Positions 1 to 10,300 of a stretch of 64,000 bases of DNA are shown here, one piece after another. The translations under genes were made by a program, and so were the position numbers. The notes under the pieces are model-generated. The model had not been told where the DNA came from, did no database searches, and saw only the letters and a program-made list of their open reading frames with translations. Numbering within the stretch: the stretch's first letter is position 1; every line of letters begins with the position of its first letter. Origin of the DNA: Sanghuangporus weigelae (Eukaryota > Basidiomycota > Agaricomycetes > Hymenochaetales > Hymenochaetaceae); contig CP137323.1 of the NCBI GenBank assembly GCA_033182465.1, forward strand, positions 2,294,001-2,358,000, read 5' to 3'.

Positions 1-2000
1 CTGTTAGTACCTGTTAAGAATAAGTGCAGTTGCTAGTACTGCGAAGAGCGTTGCTACTAGGACTGATAACGATAAGCAAGGTTGCTAGAACTGCTACTGT
101 GCTGCTTCTAGAACCTAGTACGTATTAAGTTTGAGTTCAGGATTCTTATCAGCAAATCACACCTATCATACGTTGTCACCCCTAAATCATCCATATCAAC
201 TTCTATTACTTACCCAACAGCCAACAATATCATATGCAGTCTAAGAATTAGTTGCCCCTAGCTAAACGAACAACAGGGAAGACTACCCGTCTAGATAAAT
301 AGACTGGTTGACTCTGTGAGAGCACTATAGAATTTATTCACAAGTCCACTCTCAGCACGATGAAGAGTAAGACTAAAGCTTGGGAGCGTACGAAGTCGTT
401 ACGACCAGTTCCGCGGTATTCCGACTGGTTTCGCCCGGTTCCGACTGGTTTCGCTGGAGCGAGGGGACTTAGCAAGAACGCCATAGTCTAAATGGCACGT
501 GCACCGTTCCGTGATCGGCCATCATATAAGACACGGCGGAAGAATCACGCGACGATCCTACACGCGTCAATCACAAGTCTCCGGATCCCGGATCCGTACT
601 CCTGACAAAGAGATTTGACCCTGCAGCGTCGTCCACAGTCCCTCTCCCATTCAAAACGTCGCAGATTTGCCCTGTAAGGCTAGCCGAGGTCTTTCCAAGT
701 CTTTTCCCCAAGTTCCGACTCGTTCCGCTCAAAGACACCCGGTTCCGAAGGCTTCACTTATGATCTCACCTTTCTATATGCGTCCCGTTTATTTCTTTAT
801 GCTCTCGTTCCGACCATGCTTAGTATTGTTTCTTTCTGTTTTATGTGTCCCTTAACCATTCATATGCGCCCCTCTCCATGGTGGATAAGTGATATGCGTT
901 CCCCTTTTTCTTATGGCTTATGTTTTCTGACCGATGGGAGGCTCAGTTTGGACGCTTAGTATAAATTTAGCACGAATCTCGTAGTGGCAGGGGGAGTTCT
1001 CACACCGTCTCTAGTCCCCCAGCTTCGAGTTCTTCTTGTTCGTAGAAAACTCTCTCGTCTCTAAAGCATAATATACGATATTTCGTGTTCTGTACAGTCG
1101 ATCGGTGACCTCTCTTCGCAGCAGAGTCGTTCGTACGTTCGTATAGTTCGCCTGGTTCGTATATAGGACCCATCCTGTCTCTGTCATCCGGATCGAAACT
1201 TCATTGCGTGTTCCGATCGGTTTCGCTGGTTTCGCCCGTAACCCAGTTACTTAGCGCGCCGCGTGCTTTTGGTCTCGTAACACCTTCCCCTCACCACTGT
1301 CGTCGGAAAAGGACACCATATTATCCCTTTCCATCACCGTAAAGTCCCTCCGTCTCTTGTATCACGTTAGGGTCGCTCAGTTACCGTCCCCGTCCTTCAT
1401 ATCGCGTTTCGAATCGTTACGCCACGTTCCGACACTTTAGACTCCGAGTGAGATCGGCTGCCGTTGCTTCCCAGTGAGTTAGCACGGTCGATTAGTCACG
1501 TTCGAGTTGGTGGTTCGACTAGCGTAGCCTTAGTTAGATTAGTTCTCGTGCCTTGTGTAAGTCGGCTTTAGTCCAGAGCTCGCAGTTGAGCCGGAGAGTC
1601 GATTTAGCCTTTGCACCGCCACCATCAATCTCGGGAGAAGCCCATCCTCGGAATCCTTCCTCGAGCACTTCCCACGCGTTCCTCAGCCCTCATACAACCC
1701 TTCTCTCGTATATTCCATTATCCCTTCATTTCCACTTGCCTTTGGTCTAGGTGTATCTCTCTGCAAACTACTCAAGGGTATTCTAGGGCAGCCCCTCGAA
1801 CTTTATATTCCCTGTCCGGTATCAGAACGCACAGGGGAGTTTCAACGACAACACGTTTGGCACGCACAGCATCTTCGAATTGGTACGAAAATATGGCCCA
1901 GTTTTCCCCCGAAGACTCTAGCTTCGGTACAGCACTGGTAAGCAAATCGTATACATATTGATTGGTAGTCATTTTTGAAAACCAAATTCATCTTGGCTAT
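1..2000. mobile_element. Eroded retroelement-like sequence
   Basis: No host gene is recognisable here. The stretch contains repeated 'gttccgactggtttcgc'-type blocks (about 400-470 and again near 1,200) and a 'ggtatcagaacg' string near 1,820 resembling the primer-binding site common in LTR elements. On the minus strand a short open frame (1,972 to about 1,850) reads like the first 40 residues of a Copia-type Gag (AVPKLESSGENWAIFSYQF). The pieces do not form a coherent element, so this is a fossil with many breaks, probably old. Family assignment is tentative. Confidence 0.35.
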
Positions 2001-2289
2001 ACAGAGCGGATCTCAAGCACAGTGAAAGCCAAGGCTCATAACCTCTGAGCAGGGGAGCAAACGAAGTATTCGAGCACACAGCTATTAGATTCGAGAACTA
2101 AAGAAATACATGGAAATAAACTACATATTTATAGGCTTTCTATGTTTTAGATAATGCAGGCGCGAGACGAAGATCGAAATATAATACATTATAGAGGAGT
2201 AACAGAAACATAACGAAAACATGAAATAATTAAATCAAATGACGATTGTATGACGAACCAAGACAGTACTTTTCCGAGACACATGCCTA

Positions 2290-2560
2290 GAATGTTCCTA
2301 GATCGGGACTTTGTCAATTTGGATTCCAACATGCCTTCCACCCTACACTCGGCCATATCGACCCAAAGCCGAGCCCGCGCTTGCGCATCTGTGACATTAA
2401 GAGGTGAATTGAACCGGCGGACACTGTTTGTTCAAGTTTAGTGAGTACAGCTCAATTAGGAAGGAGGTAACAAATAATGGTGAAGTCGTGGGAAATGCTC
2501 TGAAAGGCACTCTAATTCCAAATTAGACTCTTCGATGATGGTGAAGGCAACCTATCTATC
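2290..2560 (-). pseudogene. Left-edge relic of an NLR unit
   Basis: Sequence at about 2,340-2,435 matches the exon-4 segment of the array genes (the part that encodes ...GSIHLRLNVTDAQ... in the intact copies). It then passes directly into the far-upstream spacer: 'agtttagtgagtacagctcaa' at about 2,437 equals the sequence at about 12,736 upstream of gene A. Exons 1-3 and the promoter are missing between the two, and no NACHT or WD40 remnant lies to the left. This marks the left boundary of the array. It cannot encode a receptor. Confidence 0.75.
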
Positions 2561-4079
2561 TGAAAGGATCTGCTCAAAATCTCGCATCAGGATCGACGCG
2601 ACCAGCAGATCCACACGATCAGCTTTCCAAACGCGACCGGTAACCAAGCCAGCTATCACGGGCCCAAGCGATCGAGCGGCCTAGGCAACAGTAACCCGTT
2701 ACCACCCAAGCGCTAGAAGCACCGAAGCGGATACGTAATCCCGCTAACAGCTAACACCGCCGACCGCCTATTACCGCGGACTACCACTCTAACGCCGCCG
2801 ACCAAGCAACCAGAGCGACCTCGATCAAAAGAAGCGATCCAACTTCTTAGAAGTCCAGAAGCACAACTACTAAAGCCTAAACGCTAAAAGGCTAAAGGCT
2901 AATAAGGTTTATGGAGACCTCACTGGCATTTCAGCACTGTCAAGTCTGTGCACGAGTTTACATGGTCCTTTATAAAGTATACTACATAGTATGCACGGCA
3001 ACAGTTGGTACGCGTGACTGTCACATTGAAACCGAGCGACACCTTCAAGATACAATGCATTCCAATCCACCAAACCCAATAGTACCCAAGAAACGAGAGG
3101 AACTCACAATCACAACTCGGACCCCTCGAGCTGCAAACCCAATAACCTGGAGAATGGTTAGATGGTATAGACCGGAGTTGCACACACCATGTCCAGCATC
3201 TATGATACAGGCAAACCTTTATTTACTGAGAGATGCAAACCTGGAGACCAAGCAATTACAACTCCTTATACAACGAAGAATATGGCATTACATTCGAGAC
3301 ATACGATATGAAGGCAAAGCATGGCTAGTCACCAGAACCCAGCAGAACCCGCCAGCAGAGCTTATGCAGTTCATGATATGCCTTGGACCATACTCTACAC
3401 CGACCCGACACCTTAACATGGACGTGCGAGTTATGCTTACCCTCGCTGGACCTCGAGATGAATTCCGAAGAATCACATACCGAGCAGCCTACATCGCTCC
3501 AAGGGCAAAGATGCCACTTAATGACGGCAATGACATCGTTATGGAGTACTGACAGTGGAGCATTCCACATCGGAGCACCACCTCTATTGTCTCAGTCAGC
3601 AGCTCCACAGAATTCTGTCATAGTGGAGACGACCTTACAAAGATTGGAGCAAAGTGGAGTGAAGCGCAGCAGGATGACAAAGGAACAGATGTAATGGTGG
3701 AGAAAGGTGGAGAAAAGTGGAGTAAAGTGGAGACAGGATGAGTAAGAAATAGGACGGAAAATTGGAATATCTGGGAGCATAAATAGTTGTAGAGATTAGG
3801 CTCTCATTTCCCCATCTTTCGATCCTCTTAACACACTGGTGTAAAGTCCTAACTAGACTATTACTGTGTGCTTTGTACTATCACGCCTCTTGGAAATCCC
3901 AATCTGCTTTACTATTACCTCATATCTGAAAGCATCCATAACTCGGACCGCGACTAGGAAGGCTAGTAAGGGACCGTGTGGTACAGCCAGACGTGGGTAG
4001 ATAAGATCACCTCTGCACAACACACCGCTGCTTAGGCAAAAGGATCAAACCAGTGTAACCCCGGGCCTACTCCCTAACA
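2561..4079 (+). mobile_element. 1.5-kb TG...CA element, left copy (solo-LTR-like)
   Basis: This is the left arm of a large inverted repeat. It begins TGAAAGG and ends CCCTAACA. After mentally restoring the flipped spacer (4,080-4,154), it is flanked by the direct repeat CTATC on both sides. TG...CA ends plus a 5-bp target duplication are typical of LTRs. A TATA-like 'cataaatag' about 300 bp from the right end fits an LTR promoter in the + orientation. No gag or pol is present, so it is read as a solo LTR or a non-autonomous element. It looks whole as a unit and young: it differs from its partner by only a few percent by eye. Confidence 0.6.
2911..3552 (+). CDS. Hypothetical 213-aa ORF inside the TG...CA element
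   Basis: An uninterrupted 213-codon frame occupies much of the left element. I do not recognise it: no reverse transcriptase, integrase or transposase motif is visible. The product is basic and mixed, with a PNPIVPKKREE stretch near residue 55 and a segment rich in RRIWHYIRDIRYEG near residues 127-140. No signal peptide or clear membrane helix is seen. The equivalent frame in the right copy is broken, which argues against present selection. It could be a captured host fragment or a chance frame. Confidence 0.3.
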   Translation: METSLAFQHCQVCARVYMVLYKVYYIVCTATVGTRDCHIETERHLQDTMHSNPPNPIVPKKREELTITTRTPRAANPITWRMVRWYRPELHTPCPASMIQANLYLLRDANLETKQLQLLIQRRIWHYIRDIRYEGKAWLVTRTQQNPPAELMQFMICLGPYSTPTRHLNMDVRVMLTLAGPRDEFRRITYRAAYIAPRAKMPLNDGNDIVMEY

Positions 4080-4154
4080 GGATAGATGCTTCTTTGATTG
4101 ACGCCCAGCTGATTCGCTCCACAGGATGATAGGCCCGAGTCTTTCAGTAGATAG
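4080..4154. other. Inverted 75-bp spacer between the two elements
   Basis: The reverse complement of these 75 bases matches the NLR upstream spacer (about 12,857-12,935 above gene A and 20,750-20,820 above gene B, including 'tcaatcaaagaagcatc'), whereas both outer flanks match the same spacer in the forward sense. The segment has therefore been flipped relative to its surroundings, as expected from recombination between the two inverted element copies. Confidence 0.75.
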
Positions 4155-5668
4155 TGTTAGGGAGTAGGCCCGGGGTTACACTGGTTTGATCCTTTTGCCT
4201 AAGCAGCGGTGTGTTGTGCAGAGGTGATCTTATCTACCCACGTCTGGCTGTACCACACGGTCCCTTACTAGCCTTCCTAGTCGCGGTCCGAGTTATGGAT
4301 GCTTTCAGATATGAGGTAATAGTAAAGCAGATTGGGATTTCCAAGAGGTGTGATAGTACAAAGCACACAGTAATAACTCGCTGTAGGGCAAGCTTTACAC
4401 CAGTGTGTTAAGAGGATCGAAAGATGGGGGAAATGAGGGCCTAATCCTACAGCTATTTATGCTCCCAGATATTCTATTTTCCATCCTATTTCTTACTCAT
4501 CCTGTCTCCACTTTACTCCACTTTTCTCCACCATTACATCTGTCCCTTTGTCATCCTGCTGCACTTCGCTCCACTTTGCTCCGATCTTTGTAAGGTCGTC
4601 TCCACTTATGACAGAATTCTGTGGAGTTGCTGACTGAGACAATAGAGGTGGTGCTTCGATATGGAATGCTCCACTGTCAGTACTCCATCACGATGTCATT
4701 GCTGTCATTGAGTGGCATCTTTGCTCTTGGAGCGATGTAAGCTGCCCAGTATGTGATTCTTCGGAATTCATCTCGAGGTCCAGCGAGTGTAAGCAGAACT
4801 CGCACGTCGGTGTTAAGGTGTCGGTTCGGTGTAGAGTATGGTCCAAGGCATATCATGAACTGCATAAGCTCTGCTGGCGGGTTCTGCTGGGTTCTGGTGA
4901 CTAGCCATGCTTTGCCTTCATATCGTATGTCTCGAATGTAATGCCATATTCTTCGTTGTATAAGGAGTTGTAATTGCTTGGTCTCCAGGTTTGCATCTCT
5001 CAGTAAATAAAGGTTTGCCTGTATCATAGATGCTGGACATGGTGTGTGCAACTCCGGTCTTTACCATCCAATCATTCTCCAGGTTATCAGGTTCGCCGTT
5101 CAAGGGGTTCGAGTTGTGATCGTGAGTTCCTCTCGTTTCTTGGGTACTACTGGGTTTGGTGGATTGGAATGCATTGTATCTTGAAGGTGTCGCTCGGTTT
5201 CGATGTGACAGTCACGCGTACCAACTGTTGCCATGCATACTATGTAGTATACTTCATAAAGGACCATGTAAACTCGTGCACAGACTTGACAGTGCTGAAA
5301 TGCCAGTGAGGTTTCCATAAACCTTATCAGCCTTTAGCCTTTTAGCGTTTAGGCTTTAGTAGTTGTGCTTCTGGACTTCTAAGAAGTTTGATCACTTCTT
5401 TTGATTGAGGTCGCCCTGGTTGCTTGGTCGGCGGCGTTAGAGTGGTAGTCCATGGTAATAGGCGGTCGGCGGTGTTAGCTGTTAGCAGGATTACGTATCC
5501 GCTTCGGTGCTTCTAGCGCTCGGGTGGTAACGGGTTACTGTTGCCTAGGCCGCTCGATTGCTTGGGCCCGTGATAGCTGGCTTGGTTACTGGTCGCGTTT
5601 GGAAAGCTGATCATGTAGATCTGTTGATCGCGTCGATCCTGATGTGAGATTTTGAGCGGATCCTTTCA
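4155..5668 (-). mobile_element. 1.5-kb TG...CA element, right copy (solo-LTR-like)
   Basis: The right arm of the inverted repeat is nearly identical to the left copy in reverse complement: it starts TGTTAGGG and ends CCTTTCA. With the spacer un-flipped, its flanks would be TATCC and CATCC, a four-of-five match consistent with a 5-bp target duplication. It inserted about 70 bp from the first copy, in the same NLR-unit spacer. The internal frame found in the left copy is broken here. Many differences between copies look like C-to-T changes. Confidence 0.6.
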
Positions 5669-7356
5669 CATCCCCATGACCTGTAAATCAGCATCTTCCC
5701 GGCACCATGCAATCACCGTGACCCTTCGCTTTGATCGAAGGTGCAGAGGTTTGCAAGAGAACAAGGCATCTAGTGTCTGTTATGTATGGCCTCAATGGTT
5801 TGGATGTGGCTTACACATAGCGCTCATGCCCATTCACCACATGTGCTCGTGCCAGATAGGTCCTGTTCGCGTCTGTTTTTTTTTTCCGACCGGAACTAGA
5901 TAAATCAAGGACGAAAACAGATTCATCACTCTTTATTCGGCGTCGTTGGCCAAAGGCAGTCCCCAGGTTCTAGATGTGCATTTGTAATCGACCTGTCAAA
6001 CCAGCTTTATCCATCAGTATCAAAGAAGCAGTTCCGCAGCTGACGTCAATATTGACTCCTCAATAAGATCTACAACACAACAAGTACCTTCAATACCTAC
6101 TGGCTGGTCTCTATAGAACTGCTTTAGTTCACGCTCGCTGTGCATCTCCAACATGGCAATCCGTGTTCTCGGTCTTGTAAATTGGTGCTTCATTTAATCT
6201 TGATAAAACTTTGAACACACAATTGATTGATCAAAGTGCCTTCATCTCAGTCCTTTATACTCGTATGGCTTCAACTCTAGCAATGCAATATAACTGGGGA
6301 GCATAAACTCTCAGCTACTTGAAGAACATAGGATTAGGTCTGGTCTGGTCATCCTAATGACACCAGTTTCTTGGGATCTTGTAATCATGGCCGGTCGTAC
6401 TTCTTTGTCTTCTGCGTGTTCCAAAGTACAGGACTATGTATGTCAATCAAGAAGCCTGACCTGAGGTGTTTTACTCCAGGCGATATCTCTCTCTCGGGAT
6501 GAAGGTAGAATAACCAGCATCCAGCATACTCCTTCTGCTCTGCTCCGACATTGCTTCTTCAAGTCAAGTCCAAGTGGATACTCTTCTGTCTCTGACTGAA
6601 TTACACATGCGTCCTTGCCTTGCCAGGACGGTCCCGCATATATAGGTGCCTTGATGACTTGTTTACATAGCCGAGTGAGAAATATGTACTCCATTCAAAG
6701 CTTGGATTTGATCATGTTCACGTAGGAAATTAACGTGGTCTTCTGAGAAATGAGAAGTCCATGATGACCCATTGCCGACTTGCAATACCCGTATCTCAAG
6801 AAATTGATATCATTTATAACTCGTAGTACTCACTTCTCTTATACGACACCTAATTCGCTTCTGCAAGGAATGTGCATTATGGGAGAGAACCTTCTGCCTT
6901 ATGAGAAGTTGCGACCTATGGTTCAGAGTCTTGCCGAGACGTGAAGCATCTCTGTATAATCATCAGTATTCGATGCACCATATAAATCACGGCCAGATAA
7001 CAGCCGAGAAGGATTATTCATTGTGGTGCTAGGTTAACGCCCGTCTTGCCTTGCTCACGGCGTAGAAATATATTGCGTCCCAACATAGAGGGGACACAGG
7101 ATGGGAGGCAAAGGATCTTATGAAGGAGGCAAAATCAATGCTTCTCGATGATACGGAACGTTTGTTCGCCCTCAATCCAACTCATGGGTTCCTGAGTAAA
7201 TACTGAGGGGAAAAAGTCCAGGATTTCCTGCAGTATGCGTTCAATCCGATTGTGAGGATATCGTACATCAGGAATCCATTAAAAATACACCTACGATACA
7301 TGCCGATCCGAATAAAATAACTAATAAGAATAAAACAGAAGGCCTCATCTCCCAAG
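5669..7356. other. Spacer between left relic and gene A
   Basis: No gene is seen. The stretch is homologous to the spacers upstream of genes A and B (for example 'cttcgctttgatcgaaggtgcagaggtttgcaa'-like sequence near 5,725 and near 20,885). The right end, about 7,090-7,356, is the 3' flank of gene A and resembles the flanks of genes B and C. Confidence 0.7.
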
Positions 7357-10300
7357 TCAAAAAACGCTATCATCGGACAAATGGAATCCCTTCCACCATT
7401 CTTCACCCAACGGAGAGTTTGCAAAGTCCAGTTTCGTAGAAAATCCCTGACCCATTATAACAGTGTTCCGAGTCTGATAAAGTGTGGAACGCATATCTTC
7501 GGGAATCCATGCCAGCAGCTCGCCCCCTGGCCCAAGAGTCCACCCATCCTCCGATGAGGTCCAATTCGAGATGATGCCCTCTTTGTCAATGTGTGAGCTT
7601 CGATCACGCAGGGAAACATTCGTGTGCTTGACATCATACGCGGATGGCTTGAGCTCGGAGCCGTTCACCTCCCATACGTGAATTGTTCCATCCAGGGAGC
7701 CAGATGCAAGGCGCTTCCCATCCGAACGAAATGTAACTGAGTAGACCCGATACGTATGCCCTTTGAGCGGACCCAGGACAAGCTGGCCACTATCAACATC
7801 CCAAATGCAGATTGTCTTGTCGTCAGAACCAGAGGCGATATACCTCCCGTCTGATGAGAACGAGATGGAATTGACTTCGTCTTCGTGCCCCTCGAACGGA
7901 CCCGAGAGAAGCTCGCCGCTGTTGACATTCCAGACTCGGACTGTTCGATCCCCAGAGCCCGATGCGATGCGTTGCCCGTCTGGCGAGTACGTGACTGACC
8001 AGATCCACCCAGTGTGTCCCTCGAATGGACCAGAGACAAGTTCACCGCTGCAAACATCCCATACTCGGATTGTCTTATCGTATGAGCCGGAGGCAATGGT
8101 TCTCCCATCTGGCGAGAATGAGACCGAACAGACTTCGCCTGTATGCCCCGTAAACGTGTTCCCGACTAGCTTGCCACTGCTGGCATCCCAGACACAGATT
8201 GTCCTGTCCTTGGACCCCGAGGCAACGAGCCTCCCATTCGGCGAGAATGCGACAGACCAGACCCAGTCTGTGTGTCCCTTGAAAGGTTCCAAGATACGCT
8301 CGCCACTGCCAGCATCCCAGACGCAGACGGTCTTGTCTCCAGAACCCGACGCGATGCGCTTCCCATCCGGAGAGAAGGCAACTGAGCGTACCCGGTCTGT
8401 GTGGCCCTTGAAAGGACCTGAGATGAGCTCACCATTCTCGGCATCCCAGACACGAATTGTACAGTCGTGAGAGCCCGACGCAATGCACTTGCCATCCGGC
8501 GAGAATGCAACCGAATTGACTGGACCTGAGCGCACCTGGGACTCATCCGAGCCGAATTTCCCACTCTCAGCATCCCAGATCCGTATTGTCCAATCAAGGG
8601 AGGCTGACGCAATGCGCTTGCCATCCGGAGAAAACACGACTGAGTTGACCATGGATGTGTGTCCCTTGAACGGGCCAGCAACCAGCTCGCCGCTGTCAGC
8701 GTCCCAGACACAGATGGTATTGTCGACCGAGGCCGATGCAATGCACTTTCCGTCCGGAGAGAACATAACCGAGCGAACACTATTTATATGGTCTTTAATC
8801 GGAAGACCGAGCAATTTGCCGCTATACAAGTCCCAGACACGGATCATCATCTCAGAGCACAAGGTGATGCATTTGCCATCGGGAGCGAATGCAACTGAAA
8901 TGATCGGTCCACTGCACCTCTGGAACAGACCTGCAACGAGCTTCCCGCTTTCAACATCCCAGACACGGACTGATTTATCGTCAGAACCCGAGGCGATGCA
9001 CTTTCCGTCCGGGGAGAATACAACCGAGTTCACCCAGTCTGTGTGTCCTTCAAACGGATTCGCAGCTTCCTTGCCGCTGTCTGCATCCCACACACGGATT
9101 GTCTTATCAGAAGAGCCAGACGCGATGTGCTTCCCATCCGGAGAGAATGCCACTGACGAGACCTCGCCTGTGTGTCCCTCCAGCGGACTCAAGACAAGCT
9201 CGCCGCTGTCGACATCCCAGACGCGAATAGTACGATCGTCGGAGCTCGAGGCAACACGTTTCCCATCCGGGGAGAACGCAACTGAATTGATCCAGTCTGT
9301 GTGTCCCTTGAATGGGCCCGACACGATCTCGCCGCTGTCAGCATCCCAAACCAGGATTGTATGACCACCAGAGCCCGATGCGATGCGTTTCCCATCCGGT
9401 GAGAAAACTACTGACGTGACCGAGGAAGTGTGTCCACTCAAGACCTTGATGCATTGAGCCGGTGGTTTCTTCCCATATTGATGCACCTGGACAGTGGGAT
9501 GCGAAGTTGAATAGTGATCTGCGACGCGCGATTCGCTCTTAGAGAGGGATAACGCGGATAAATAGATATGAGGAGCACTTTGCGAGATCGGGAGTGCGAA
9601 AGTCACAGATAATCTATAAGCAGACCACAAGAAGGAAGACAGCTCCGCGTCAACCGGCTGCAAAAAGATAAGTAACAGCTACATCGGCATAATGCGACAC
9701 ACTGACCGCTGTTTTTAAAGCAGAATTGAGCAGTGCCTGACCTGCGACGCGATTGTAGTGCTTTGTCAGACTGAGCACCTCGAACCAATACAGAAGATGG
9801 GAGTTCGCGAAAGTCCCCAATTTCTTCAAAAGATCTTTGGAATTCGGTACCTCGCAGAAGTGGACAGACCAGAAACGGCATGCATAGTCCACATGCTGCG
9901 GAATCGCCTTTTTGATACGATCCTGTAGGTCCAGAATTTCGTCATTGCGAATGAATGACGATCCAATTCCACAGATATTGAAGCGCAGCGTCTTGCCCAT
10001 TACGTCAAAACAGCGTTCCGCTATGTATGCTTTCTGACGAGCTTCATCGATGTTCCATGCTTCGCCACTGGACCTCTCGGACGTTAGGTGGTCGGCGAAC
10101 GACGCGTGGTGAAGTCGAACGGGCTTCCCAGTCTCGTAAGAGAGTACAGACCGTAGCCGACCTAATATCGTATCCGCCGTATCCTCCTCGAGTCCAAGGA
10201 AGGCTTCAATATCTTCACCCGACATCGCCTCCTTTGTGAATAGAATAACCCCGAGGATTTTCGTAAATTCATCTCTGGCTTCAGACTCATACCACGCAAG

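Noticed and set aside
2561-5668. A single 3.1-kb fold-back transposon
   Set aside because: The flipped spacer carries host-spacer sequence, and un-flipping it restores separate target duplications for each arm, which is better explained by two insertions.
8483-9364. Long plus-strand frame (293 aa) over the gene A WD40 region, with similar ones at 7,763-8,470, 15,950-17,059, 23,108-23,869 and 38,813-39,424
   Set aside because: They lie antisense to the 129-bp WD40 coding repeats and keep open only because the repeat period is a multiple of three. Their repeated 'LPSGENATE' pattern is the reverse reading of FSPDGK-type codons.
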